Source: Streptomyces sp. CNQ085 (GTDB lineage: Bacteria; Actinomycetota; Actinomycetes; Streptomycetales; Streptomycetaceae). From it: 49,100 nt of DNA. The notes below the pieces were generated by a model. It did not search any database, was not told the DNA's origin, and saw only the letters and a list, made by a program, of their open reading frames with translations. This document shows, piece by piece, positions 32,893 through 43,242 of the stretch. Each line of letters begins with the position of its first letter. Positions within the stretch are counted from its first letter, which is position 1. The stretch is from contig NZ_JAJFAU010000017.1 of assembly GCF_022614595.1 (NCBI RefSeq), forward strand, positions 1 through 49,100, given 5' to 3'. The position numbers and the translations under genes are program-made.

Positions 32893-33615
32893 TCAGGCGT
32901 TGTAGGCCACCAGGGAGATTCCCACGTAGTGGACGGCGAAGGCGGCCAGGGTGAGGGAGTGGAAGACCTCGTGGAAGCCGAACCAGCGCGGTGAGGGGTT
33001 GGGCCGCTTGATGCCGTAGACGAGGCCGCCCACGCTGTAGAGGAGGCCGCCCACGATCACGCACACCAGGACGGCGACACCGCCCGCGCGCAGGAAGTCG
33101 GGCAGGAAGAACACCGCGGCCCAGCCCATCGCGACGTAGCAGGGGGTGTAGAGCCAGCGCGGCGCGCCGACCCAGAAGACGCGGAAGGCGATGCCCGCGG
33201 CGGCGGCGGCCCAGACGCCCCACAGCAGCAACTGACCGCGGCCTCCGGGGACCAGCAGGATCGTCAGGGGCGTGTAGGTGCCCGCGATGATCAGGAAGAT
33301 GTTCGCGTGGTCGAGGCGGCGGAGCACCGCGTTGGCGCGCGGGCCCCAGTCGCCGCGGTGGTACAGGGCGCTGACGCCGAACAGCAGGCAGGCGGTCAGC
33401 GTGTAGACCGCGCAGGCCAGACGGCCGCGCGGGGTCTGCGCCAGAGCGGTGAGGAAGATCCCCGAGGTCAGCACGGCCGGGAACATCCCGGCGTGCAGCC
33501 ACCCCCGCAGGCGGGGTTTGACGGGGTGGACGGCCCCCCGGGCACCGTGGTCCTCGCGGCCGTCGCCATCCTCGGCGGGCAGGGTCCTGGGGGATTCGGG
33601 CACTGCGGCGGTCAT
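32893..33615 (-). CDS. Hemolysin III / PAQR-like membrane protein
   Basis: A 240-residue seven-helix protein of the hemolysin III (YqfA) branch of the PAQR/CREST superfamily. Conserved metal-site and loop residues are visible: SALYHRGDW, RLDHANIFLIIAGTYTPLTILL, and the last-helix HEVFHSLTLAAFAVHYVGI. Proposed roles include membrane-lipid homeostasis; hemolysis is not implied. ATG 33615 or the in-frame ATG 33624 could start; neither has a good ribosome site. It converges with the D-aminoacylase gene. Confidence 0.88.
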   Translation of the reverse strand: MTAAVPESPRTLPAEDGDGREDHGARGAVHPVKPRLRGWLHAGMFPAVLTSGIFLTALAQTPRGRLACAVYTLTACLLFGVSALYHRGDWGPRANAVLRRLDHANIFLIIAGTYTPLTILLVPGGRGQLLLWGVWAAAAAGIAFRVFWVGAPRWLYTPCYVAMGWAAVFFLPDFLRAGGVAVLVCVIVGGLLYSVGGLVYGIKRPNPSPRWFGFHEVFHSLTLAAFAVHYVGISLVAYNA

Positions 33616-33802
33616 GCGTCTCATCGTACCTACGTGACCGTCGGCTTCGCCGCCGCGTGGCCATGCTCACCATGCGGCCGTCTGGACAGAATCGCCCCGA
33701 AGGCGGAGTATCAAATGAGCATGGTCGGCACCGGATGAGCAAGGCCGCAGCGTCCGGGTCGCAGCCCCCACGGGGTCGAATCTGAAGCACGGATGAACAA
33801 AA

Positions 33803-33823
33803 CGGATACATGTGCGGTATCCG
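33803..33823 (+). other. Hairpin upstream of pckG
   Basis: CGGATAC / GTATCCG, a 7-bp perfect inverted repeat with a 7-nt spacer, lies 28 bp before the pckG GTG in a relatively AT-rich stretch. It may be an operator or a leader hairpin. Confidence 0.35.
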
Positions 33824-33851
33824 CATGAAACCCTCGACATCTGGAGCGATT

Positions 33852-35687
33852 GTGACGCGCAGTACTGCGGCTCCCGGCAACACCACCCCCACCCGTCACC
33901 GGGGACTGGCCGCCTGGGTCGACGAGATCGCGGCTCTCACCCGGCCCGACCGCGTCGTCTGGTGCGACGGTTCCGAGGCGGAGTACGACAGGCTCTGCGA
34001 GGAACTGGTCGAGAAGGGCACTTTCACCAGGCTCGACCCGGTCAAACGCCCCAACTCGTACTACGCCGCCTCCGACCCGTCCGACGTGGCGCGCGTGGAG
34101 GACCGCACCTTCATCTGCTCCGGCGGGGAGGAGGACGCGGGCCCCACCAACCACTGGATGGACCCCGCGAGGATGCGCGAGGTCTTCACCGGGTCCGGCG
34201 GCGAGGGCGGCATCTTCCGCGGCGCGATGCGCGGCCGCACGATGTACGTCGTCCCCTTCTGCATGGGACCGCTGGGCTCCCCGCTCTCCGCGCTGGGCGT
34301 GGAGATCACCGACTCCGCCTACGTGGCCGTCTCCATGCGGACGATGACCCGCATGGGCAGCGCCGTGCTGGAGGAGCTGGGCGAGGACGGGGCGTTCGTC
34401 AGGGCGGTCCACACCGTCGGCGCCCCGCTCGAACCGGGCCGGGAGGACGTCCCCTGGCCGTGCAGCTCCACCAAGTACATCTCCCACTTCCCCGAGACCC
34501 GCGAGATCTGGTCCTACGGCTCGGGCTACGGCGGCAACGCCCTGCTGGGCAAGAAGTGCTACGCGCTGCGCATCGCCTCGGTGATGGCGCGCGACGAGGG
34601 CTGGCTCGCCGAGCACATGCTGATCCTCAAGCTGACGCCTCCCCGCGGTGAGTCGAAGTACGTCGCCGCCGCCTTCCCCAGCGCCTGCGGCAAGACCAAC
34701 CTGGCGATGCTGGAGCCGACGATCCCGGGCTGGACGGTCGAGACGATCGGCGACGACATCGCCTGGATGCGCTTCGGCGAGGACGGCCGCCTCTACGCGA
34801 TCAACCCCGAGGCCGGCTTCTTCGGCGTGGCGCCGGGCACCGGTGAGCACACCAACGCCAACGCGATGAAGACCCTCTGGGGCAACGCGATCTTCACCAA
34901 CGTCGCGCTCACCGACGACGGCGACGTGTGGTGGGAGGGCATGACCGAGGAGCCCCCGGCCCATCTGACCGACTGGCGGGGCGAGGACTGGACGCCCGAC
35001 TCCGGCACCCCGGCCGCGCACCCCAACGCCCGCTTCACCGTGCCCGCCTCGCAGTGCCCGATCATCGCGCCGGAGTGGGAGGACCCCAGGGGCGTGCCGA
35101 TCTCGGCGATCCTCTTCGGCGGGCGCCGCGCCAGCGCGGTGCCGCTGGTGACGGAGTCCTTCGACTGGCAGCACGGCGTCTTCCTCGGCGCCAACGTGGC
35201 CTCGGAGAAGACCGCCGCGGCCGAGGGCAGGGTCGGCGAGCTGCGCCGCGACCCGTTCGCCATGCTGCCGTTCTGCGGCTACAACATGGGCGACTACATG
35301 GGCCACTGGCTGGAGGTCGGCGCCAAGGCGGACCCGGCGAAGCTGCCGAGGATCTACTACGTGAACTGGTTCCGCAAGGACGAGGGCGGCCGGTTCGTGT
35401 GGCCGGGCTTCGGCGAGAACGGCCGGGTGCTCAAGTGGATCGTCGGCCGCCTGAACGGCGAGGCGGAGGGCGCCGAGACGCCCATCGGCATCGTCCCGGC
35501 CAGGAGCGCCCTGGACACCGACGGTCTGGCGCTTCCCGAGGCGGACCTGGAGTTCCTGCTCAAGGTGGACGAGAAGGCCTGGCGCGAGGAGGCCGCGCTC
35601 ATCCCCGAGCACCTGAACACCTTCGGCGACCACACCCCGAAGGCGATGTGGGACGAGTACCACGCCCTGGTCGAGCGCCTGGGCTGA
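33852..35687 (+). CDS. pckG: Phosphoenolpyruvate carboxykinase (GTP)
   Basis: A 611-residue GTP-dependent PEP carboxykinase, converting oxaloacetate to PEP and CO2 at the start of gluconeogenesis. The P-loop/active-site motif is [13 protein letters not shown] (275-287; hyper-reactive Cys279), with [33 protein letters not shown] before it and metal/GTP residues in [11 protein letters not shown]. The C-terminal GTP-binding region is YYVNWFRK...[19 protein letters not shown] 33852 (GGAG upstream) gives the family length; the frame is open back to 33810. It is followed by a very strong terminator. Confidence 0.96.
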   Translation: MTRSTAAPGNTTPTRHRGLAAWVDEIAALTRPDRVVWCDGSEAEYDRLCEELVEKGTFTRLDPVKRPNSYYAASDPSDVARVEDRTFICSGGEEDAGPTNHWMDPARMREVFTGSGGEGGIFRGAMRGRTMYVVPFCMGPLGSPLSALGVEITDSAYVAVSMRTMTRMGSAVLEELGEDGAFVRAVHTVGAPLEPGREDVPWPCSSTKYISHFPETREIWSYGSGYGGNALLGKKCYALRIASVMARDEGWLAEHMLILKLTPPRGESKYVAAAFPSACGKTNLAMLEPTIPGWTVETIGDDIAWMRFGEDGRLYAINPEAGFFGVAPGTGEHTNANAMKTLWGNAIFTNVALTDDGDVWWEGMTEEPPAHLTDWRGEDWTPDSGTPAAHPNARFTVPASQCPIIAPEWEDPRGVPISAILFGGRRASAVPLVTESFDWQHGVFLGANVASEKTAAAEGRVGELRRDPFAMLPFCGYNMGDYMGHWLEVGAKADPAKLPRIYYVNWFRKDEGGRFVWPGFGENGRVLKWIVGRLNGEAEGAETPIGIVPARSALDTDGLALPEADLEFLLKVDEKAWREEAALIPEHLNTFGDHTPKAMWDEYHALVERLG

Positions 35688-35715
35688 GCGGGCGGCCGCC
35701 CGAGGCCGCGCCGAG

Positions 35716-35766
35716 AGCCCGCGGTCCCCGTCCCGGCATCCTGTGCCGGGACGGGGACCGCGGGCT
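35716..35766. terminator. Very strong bidirectional terminator after pckG
   Basis: Arms 35716-35738 and 35744-35766 are perfectly complementary over 23 bp with a 5-nt loop (TCCTG) and end in a short T run. It sits between converging pckG and the hypothetical gene. Confidence 0.9.
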
Positions 35767-35797
35767 TCGTGGACTTCCCGTCCCCGGCCGGCGCCGG

Positions 35798-36223
35798 TCA
35801 GCCGACCTCGGCCAGGCCGAGCGCCCGGGCGTGGGTCTCCATCCGCTCGGCGGCCAGGGAGACGGCCGCCGTGTCCGAGCGGGAGGTGGCCACGACCAGG
35901 GCCTGCCCGGCGAGCGTGTGGGCCCGCTGGTGGAGCGCCGCGACGCGGGAGGCGTCGGCCCCGGCCGCGGACGGCTCGGCCCGCAGCGGGGCGCGCCCTC
36001 CGCACAACCGGGCGACCTGGGCGTCGAGCCGCTGTGCTGCGTCGTCCAGCTCCACGTCCGGGGCGTGGGCGCGGAGCTCGTCGGTCACGGTCAGCAGCGC
36101 GGTGAGATGGCCGGCGAGCCTGTCGTCCAGCTCCTCCTCGCGGGAGCGGCGCGGGAGGGGTCCCCCGGTCCTGGCCCGATCGGCCATGGTGTGGACCGAC
36201 GGCGTGCGAATCGGTTCGTACAT
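35798..36223 (-). CDS. Hypothetical helical protein
   Basis: A 141-residue, soluble, mostly helical protein of no family I recognise. After a short N-terminus (MYEPIRTPSVHTMADRAR) come acidic and Ala/Leu-rich helices (REEELDDRLAGHLTALLTVTDELRAHA, ASRVAALHQRAHTLAGQALVVA). No membrane segment, cysteine cluster or catalytic motif is visible apart from one Cys. ATG 36223 has CAGGAGG upstream. A TAGGAT -10 with a perfect TTAGAC/GTCTAA palindrome just upstream suggests repressor control. Convergent with pckG. Confidence 0.7.
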   Translation of the reverse strand: MYEPIRTPSVHTMADRARTGGPLPRRSREEELDDRLAGHLTALLTVTDELRAHAPDVELDDAAQRLDAQVARLCGGRAPLRAEPSAAGADASRVAALHQRAHTLAGQALVVATSRSDTAAVSLAAERMETHARALGLAEVG

Positions 36224-36261
36224 GGGATGGCCTCCTGGCTGATACAGGAGTCCATCCTAAC

Positions 36262-36276
36262 TTAGACTCTGTCTAA
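36262..36276. promoter_or_regulatory. Palindromic operator in promoter of hypothetical gene
   Basis: TTAGACTCTGTCTAA is a perfect 6+3+6 palindrome, extended by AACT/AGTT flanks. On the minus strand it lies directly upstream of a -10 TAGGAT and about 40 bp before ATG 36223. The shape resembles Fur/PerR-type boxes of actinobacteria; the regulator is a guess. Confidence 0.6.
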
Positions 36277-36379
36277 AGTTGTGACGGGTGCAGAAAGTTC
36301 TCCGGCGTCCTCGCCCGCTCCCGCCGGGCGCGGACGGGGCCCCGGTGCCGCCCCGGTGCCGCGCTGTCCCGGCGGCTCC

Positions 36380-37591
36380 TCAGTGCTGGCCGTAGCCCTC
36401 CAGGAACTTCCCGATCCGCTGCACCGCGTCCGCCAGATCCTGTACCGGAGGCAGCGTGACGATGCGGAAGTGATCCGGCTCCGGCCAGTTGAAGCCCGTG
36501 CCGTGGACGACCATGATCTTCTCGGTCCGCAGCAGGTCCAGGACCATCTGCCGGTCGTCCTTGATCCGGTGGACCTGCGGATCCAGCCGGGGGAAGAGGT
36601 ACAGCGCCCCCCTGGGCTTCACGCACGTCACGCCCGGGATGGACGTCAGCAGGTCGTACGCGGTGTCGCGCTGTTCCAGCAGCCGCCCGCCCGGCAGCAC
36701 CAGATCGTTGATCGACTGCCGCCCGCCCAGGGCCGTGGCCACCGCGTACTGGGACGGCATGTTGGCGCACAGCCGCATGTTCGCCAGGATCGTCAGGCCC
36801 TCGATGTAGCTGGCGGCGTGCGTCTTCGGCCCGCAGACGGCCATCCAGCCGCAGCGGTACCCGGCCACCCGGTAGGACTTGGAGAGACCGTTGAAGGTGA
36901 CGGTCAGCAGGTCGGGGGCGACGGCGGCGGTGGGGGTGTGGGTGGCGCCGTCATAGAGGATCCTGTCGTAGATCTCGTCGGAGTAGACGATCAGGCCGTG
37001 GCGGCGGGCGATGTCCGTCAGACCGCGCAGCACCTCTTCGCCGTAGACGGCGCCGGTGGGGTTGTTGGGGTTGATGACGACGATCGCCTTGGTGCGGTCG
37101 GTCACCTTGCGCTCGATGTCGGCGAGGTCCGGCATCCAGTCGGAGTGCTCGTCACAGCGGTAGTGCACGGCGGTGCCGCCCGAGAGCGAGACCGAGGCCG
37201 TCCACAGCGGGTAGTCCGGCGCCGGCACCAGCACCTCATCGCCGTCGTCCAGCAGCGCCTGCATCGACATCTGGATCAGCTCGGAGACACCGTTGCCGAT
37301 GTAGATGTCCTCGACGTCCAGCTCGATGCCCTTGGTCTGGTAGTACTGCATCACCGCGCGCCGGGCCGCCGGCAGCCCCTTGGCGTCGCCGTAGCCGTGG
37401 GCCGACCCGACGTTGCGCAGCATGTCCTCGAGGATCTCCGGCGGGCACTCGAAGCCGAAGGGCGCGGGATTGCCGGTGTTGAGCTTGAGGATGCGGTGAC
37501 CCGCCGCCTCCAGCCGCATGGCCTCCTCGAGAACCGGGCCCCGGATCTCGTAGCAGACATTGGCGAGTTTCGTCGACTGGATCACCTGCAT
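36380..37591 (-). CDS. alaA: AlaA-like pyridoxal-phosphate aminotransferase
   Basis: A 403-residue fold-type I class I/II aminotransferase, closest in motifs to alanine-synthesising AlaA (glutamate-pyruvate transaminase). N-terminal LKLNTGNPAPFGFECPPEI is characteristic. PLP contacts are VINPNNPTGAVY, YSDEIYDRILYDG and the Schiff-base Lys238 in FNGLSKSYRVAGYRCGWM; the substrate Arg is in DHFRIVTLPP. Length equals the E. coli enzyme closely. ATG 37591 has no Shine-Dalgarno, and TACAGT ends 7 nt upstream, so the mRNA may be leaderless. Monocistronic. Confidence 0.92.
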   Translation of the reverse strand: MQVIQSTKLANVCYEIRGPVLEEAMRLEAAGHRILKLNTGNPAPFGFECPPEILEDMLRNVGSAHGYGDAKGLPAARRAVMQYYQTKGIELDVEDIYIGNGVSELIQMSMQALLDDGDEVLVPAPDYPLWTASVSLSGGTAVHYRCDEHSDWMPDLADIERKVTDRTKAIVVINPNNPTGAVYGEEVLRGLTDIARRHGLIVYSDEIYDRILYDGATHTPTAAVAPDLLTVTFNGLSKSYRVAGYRCGWMAVCGPKTHAASYIEGLTILANMRLCANMPSQYAVATALGGRQSINDLVLPGGRLLEQRDTAYDLLTSIPGVTCVKPRGALYLFPRLDPQVHRIKDDRQMVLDLLRTEKIMVVHGTGFNWPEPDHFRIVTLPPVQDLADAVQRIGKFLEGYGQH

Positions 37592-37598
37592 GACGGCC

Positions 37599-37604
37599 AC
37601 TGTA
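37599..37604 (-). promoter_or_regulatory. Predicted -10 element of (near-)leaderless alaA mRNA
   Basis: TACAGT on the minus strand ends 7 nt before ATG 37591; no Shine-Dalgarno lies between. Confidence 0.4.
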
Positions 37605-37687
37605 CGGACACCCCGGGCCGGGCGCTCCGTGTTTTTCCCCACGTGGGTGACGCGCGGGCGGCACACGGGTGGCCCGCGGGCGCCGCC

Positions 37688-39766
<2,079 letters not shown>

Positions 39767-39861
39767 GCCTCCCATCCTGCCCTGCGCAGCGGTCCCGCGC
39801 GGCGGCCCGTCATCCGCCGGCCCGGGTACCGCTCGGCGCAGGGCAGTCCCACGCCGCGGTC

Positions 39862-41412
39862 CTACGCCCGGCCGAGGCGGGTGAACAGCGCCAGGCGGGC
39901 CCACCCCGTACGGCGCAGGCCCGCCCAGCCGCACCAGGCGGCCATGCCCAGCGCGACCAGGGCCGCGCCGAGCGCGGAGGGCATCCACGTCATCACGAGG
40001 ACGCCGGTCAGCACGACGGCGAGTCCGTCGAACTGCCACACGAAGACCCGGAGCCCGGAAAGGTCGCCCAGGGGCGTGATGACGGGGAGCAGCAGTTCGA
40101 TCGGCAGATTCGTCTTCATCTCGCGCAGGAACCTGGCACCGAGCACGAGCACCACCGATGCGGCGGCGAGCAGCAGCGCGTCGGCCGGCCTGCCGCCCTG
40201 AAACGGCCACCGGGTCATGGCCGCGACACCGCCGGCGAAGCCCACCATGACCACCACCGCGACGACCGGCCAGGCCAGGGTGCGGGCGAGCACCCCGCCC
40301 CACCGCTCACCGAACAAGGGGGCCAGCATCAGCTCGTCGCGCAGACCGCGCCAGGTCTCGCCGACCCACCCGGACCCCCAGTACACGGCGACCGAGCCGG
40401 CCACCCGGAACAACGTCGCCCCTTCGGCGTCCGGCTCCGCGACGCCGAGCGTCAGCAGGGCACCACCGGTCGGCAGGAAGGCCGCGGCCGCGATCGCACG
40501 GCCCCGTGTGCGGAGCGCGCGGACCACTCCCTGTGTGAGGTGGCCGCGCAGGCGCCCGTCCGGGCGCACCAGGGCCGACGTGAGCCCGCGCGGCTCCGGA
40601 CGGTACAGGTCGAGCGCGTGGTGGAGCGTGCCGGTCCAGGCGAAGGCCTGGGCCTCGGCGGCACGCGCCGATTCGCGTGCCAGCCGGGCGAGATCGACCG
40701 TACGGACGGACCGGAAGGCGGACCGGCCGAGCACCGTCGCCGAGACCGCCAGTACACCGGCGACGAGCCACAGACCGCCCACGCCCAGGAAGGCGGACCG
40801 GCCGAGCAGCGCGACGGCGACGGCCGCGGGGGCCGCGGCGAAGGCGAGCAGGAGATTCTCGCGCACCGTCCGGATCTGGCCCCACAGCCACGCGGTGGAG
40901 GCGACGGCGCCGATGCCCACCGCGACGGCCACGCCCTGCGGCACGAGCGCGGTCCCCGGGTGGTCGAACAGGTCGGTCCCGAGGAACGTCGCCGTGCACA
41001 CCGCCGGCACCGTTCCGAGTCCCGCGTACATCAGCCGGCGGCGGGCGATCGCGCCGAGGTAGTGCGTCGGGGACAGGTCTGTGGACATGAACACGTGCAG
41101 CAGGAACGGCTTGAGCACCAGCGGCCCCCAGAACCGGCCGGTGAGCTGGGCGCCCCAGACCGCCACCGCCGCGACCAGGCATGCCACTGGCGCCGCCGCC
41201 TCGGAGGACTCCAGTGGGACACGCGCCCGCGAGGTCCTCATCAGGTGGACGACCGGCGCCGCGTAGACGGAGACGAGGATGACGGCGAGGTAGCCGGTGT
41301 ACGCCCAGTCGTGCACCGTGGCGCGGCCACCGCGGTGGGCGTACCGTTGCCGTACGGCATGGACCCGGGCCCTGGTGCCGGCCTCCGCCGCCATGATGCC
41401 GTCCATCGTCAT
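39862..41412 (-). CDS. ABC-2-like multi-pass permease
   Basis: A 516-residue membrane protein with roughly ten or more helices ([97 protein letters not shown]). I do not recognise a characterised subfamily. ATG 41412 overlaps the stop of the ATPase gene by 4 nt (ATGA), so it is the membrane partner of that ATPase. Direction (export) is inferred from the compact ATPase type and absence of a binding protein. Confidence 0.8.
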   Translation of the reverse strand: MTMDGIMAAEAGTRARVHAVRQRYAHRGGRATVHDWAYTGYLAVILVSVYAAPVVHLMRTSRARVPLESSEAAAPVACLVAAVAVWGAQLTGRFWGPLVLKPFLLHVFMSTDLSPTHYLGAIARRRLMYAGLGTVPAVCTATFLGTDLFDHPGTALVPQGVAVAVGIGAVASTAWLWGQIRTVRENLLLAFAAAPAAVAVALLGRSAFLGVGGLWLVAGVLAVSATVLGRSAFRSVRTVDLARLARESARAAEAQAFAWTGTLHHALDLYRPEPRGLTSALVRPDGRLRGHLTQGVVRALRTRGRAIAAAAFLPTGGALLTLGVAEPDAEGATLFRVAGSVAVYWGSGWVGETWRGLRDELMLAPLFGERWGGVLARTLAWPVVAVVVMVGFAGGVAAMTRWPFQGGRPADALLLAAASVVLVLGARFLREMKTNLPIELLLPVITPLGDLSGLRVFVWQFDGLAVVLTGVLVMTWMPSALGAALVALGMAAWCGWAGLRRTGWARLALFTRLGRA

Positions 41413-42041
41413 CCCAGCTCCACAACGCCGTCGCAGGCCTCCACCACGGCGGCCTCATGGGTGGCGACCAGGAACGAGGTTCCCCGCTCCGCGCGTTCGG
41501 CGAGCAGCGTGGCGACGAGGTCGACGCGGTCGGTGTCGAGATGCCGCTCCGGCTCGTCGAGCAGGACGACGTCGGCGGGGCGGACCAGGGTCAGCGCGAG
41601 ACTGAAGAGCTGCAGCTGGCCGGAGGAGAGCTGCGTGGGAAACCGCTCGCCCAGTACGGAAAGGCCCAGTCGCCCGATGACCTCCTCGGCGCGCTCCACG
41701 GTCGTCGTGGTGTTGCCGTACCAGGAGGCGGCGACCAGGGTCACCTGCTCGCGCAGCGTCATGTCACGTGCGACGGGCACCGGTTCGACGAGGGAGGCCA
41801 CGAGCCGCCGGTGCCGGGGCCTGGCCAGGTCGACGGTCTCGCCCCGGACGCGGACGGCACCGCCTGTCAGTCTCCGGCTCCCCAGGAAGGCCCGCAGGAG
41901 GGTCGTCTTCCCGGAGCCGTTGCTGCCGGTGAGGCACCAGAACTCGCCCGGCGTCACCGAGAACGTCGTCGGTGCCAGCAGCGTGGTCCCGTCCAGGACG
42001 ACCGTGGCGTCCTCCGCCGCGATCGCGGGCACTTCGCTCAC
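41409..42041 (-). CDS. ABC transporter ATP-binding protein
   Basis: A 210-residue ABC ATPase. Walker A GSNGSGKT (39-46), Q-loop region ASLVEPVPVARDMTL, signature LSSGQLQLFSLAL (138-150; LSSGQ instead of LSGGQ), Walker B VVLLDEPERHLD with Glu, and switch His in VATHEAAV. GTG 42041 overlaps the preceding methyltransferase-fragment stop by 4 nt. The same frame is open upstream to ATG 42347, which has a perfect ribosome site, so a 312-residue N-terminally extended form could also be made. Confidence 0.9.
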   Translation of the reverse strand: MSEVPAIAAEDATVVLDGTTLLAPTTFSVTPGEFWCLTGSNGSGKTTLLRAFLGSRRLTGGAVRVRGETVDLARPRHRRLVASLVEPVPVARDMTLREQVTLVAASWYGNTTTTVERAEEVIGRLGLSVLGERFPTQLSSGQLQLFSLALTLVRPADVVLLDEPERHLDTDRVDLVATLLAERAERGTSFLVATHEAAVVEACDGVVELG

Positions 42042-42347
42042 TGCCGCTCCAGCACTACCAGCATCTCCCGCGAGTGCGCGCCGTAGGGCTCTCCCGCGTA
42101 TGACCCGTTGACGTTCGCCACCTTCAGGCCTGCGATCCGTGCCATCAGCCGGATCTCCGCGAGGGTGGCCCAGGTGGCCTGCTCGTGGAACGCGGTGAGT
42201 GTCGACGCGCTCTGCACCAGGAAGACGCTCAGGACCCGCTGGGCGGCCCGGTCCGCGGTCTGCGTCACGGTCACCATGTGCTCGCGGCCCAGCGGATAGG
42301 TGACCGAGTGTGCGTCGCCACCCGCCCGCTGGAACTCGGCTGGTCAT
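42038..42347 (-). pseudogene. Methyltransferase gene stump (start signal plus C-terminal fragment)
   Basis: GGGAGGGGAC precedes ATG 42347, an ideal initiation site. The protein-like frame downstream is different: after a TGA at 42344-42346 it reads PAEFQRAGGDAHSVTYPLGREH, MVTVTQTADRAAQRVLSVFLVQ, then WATLAEIRLMARIAGLKV, NGSYAGEPYGAHSREMLVVL, ending at 42038. This resembles the C-terminal 100 residues of a class I SAM methyltransferase. The SAM-binding half is gone, so I infer an internal deletion that left start and tail out of frame. A 79-codon frame from ATG 42277 could still be translated, but no ribosome site precedes it. Confidence 0.65.
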
Positions 42348-42405
42348 GTCCCCTCCCTGTCCTCTCTGTGCCCCGGAGGGGCGGACGCCGCGTCACAGCG
42401 GCTTC

Positions 42406-42456
42406 GCGGGGGCCCGCCCCCGGACGCCTTGCGCACTGGTCGGGGGCGGGCCCCGC
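42406..42456 (-). terminator. Terminator of MarR gene
   Basis: Arms 42406-42422 and 42441-42456 pair over 16 bp with one bulged base, 30 nt past the stop at 42486. It insulates the short promoter of the ABC operon. Confidence 0.7.
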
Positions 42457-42485
42457 AGGCCTCCGCAGAAGGGCCGCGGAGAGGG

Positions 42486-43055
42486 TCAGGAGCCCTCCGC
42501 CTGGAAGTCGGAGAGGGCCTGGTTGAAGCGGGTGAGCAGGTCGCGGAAGACCGTCCGCTCCTCCTCCTCCCAGTCCCGTGTCAGCACCTCCATCAGCTCG
42601 CGCCGCGAGGCGCGCACCTGCTCCAGCCGTGCGATGCCCCGCGGGGAGAGCTGGAGGACCACGGCGCGGCCGTCGTCGGGATGGGAGGTGCGTTTGACCA
42701 GGCCGGACTCCACCAGCGGAGCCACCTGGCGGGTCACGGTCGAGGAGTCGATGCCCATGCCCGCGGCGAGCGCCTTGACGCCGGTGGGCCCGTCCTTGTC
42801 CAGCCGGTTGAGCAGCAGGTAGGCGGCGCGGTCCATGGAGTTGCGGGCCTGTCCGACGCCGCCGAGCCGGGTCTGCTCCGCGCGCCGCGCGAAGAGGGCC
42901 ACCTGGTGCTGCAGGGAGTCGAGAAGGGGTGCGGAGCCGGTCCGGTCCTGGTCGGGGTCCGGGCGGCCTGCTGTGGGAGGCATGCTGGCCTGCGCGCTCT
43001 CTTCGCTCGTTTCGTCGTGTGGGTGGGCGGTCGTCATGTCCGGGTGCGTGGGCAT
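42486..43055 (-). CDS. MarR family transcriptional regulator
   Basis: A 189-residue winged-helix regulator. After a disordered acidic N-terminus (about 45 residues) come the dimerisation helix, DRAAYLLLNRLDKDGPTGVKALAAGMGIDSSTVTRQVAPLVESGLVKRTSHPDDGRAVVLQLSPRG (HTH and wing with the conserved DxR), and C-terminal dimer helices. ATG 43055 (MPTHPD) or ATG 43037 may start. TATTCA at about 43078-43083 on the minus strand is a possible -10. Target unknown; it is upstream of and parallel to the ABC operon, and divergent from ilvA. Confidence 0.88.
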   Translation of the reverse strand: MPTHPDMTTAHPHDETSEESAQASMPPTAGRPDPDQDRTGSAPLLDSLQHQVALFARRAEQTRLGGVGQARNSMDRAAYLLLNRLDKDGPTGVKALAAGMGIDSSTVTRQVAPLVESGLVKRTSHPDDGRAVVLQLSPRGIARLEQVRASRRELMEVLTRDWEEEERTVFRDLLTRFNQALSDFQAEGS

Positions 43056-43230
43056 GGCCGGTTGCTCGCTTCTTCGTGAATACGGGGTACGACGGGCTGA
43101 GGGTGTGCCAAAGAGTACGCGCCCCGGGCCCGCCCCGTACCGGTGGCGTACGAATGGACGGCCCCCGCCGCGGGGACCCGGCGGGCTTTCCGCCTGCCGG
43201 GCCCCCCGAGCCGCCCGCGAGCCGGACTGC

Positions 43231-43236
43231 CAGACT
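43231..43236 (+). promoter_or_regulatory. Predicted -10 element of leaderless ilvA mRNA
   Basis: CAGACT ends 6 nt before ATG 43243 with no Shine-Dalgarno. It lies in the small palindrome GCCAGACTGGC. Weaker hexamer than in the other leaderless cases. Confidence 0.4.
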
Positions 43237-43242
43237 GGCGGC

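Noticed and set aside
32893-33615. Hemolysin III homologue as a toxin
   Set aside because: The family is mostly membrane-homeostasis PAQR-like proteins; the name alone does not support haemolytic activity.
33711-36005. 764-codon minus-strand open frame over pckG
   Set aside because: It is antisense to a clear PEP carboxykinase, with low-complexity translation and no recognisable motif.
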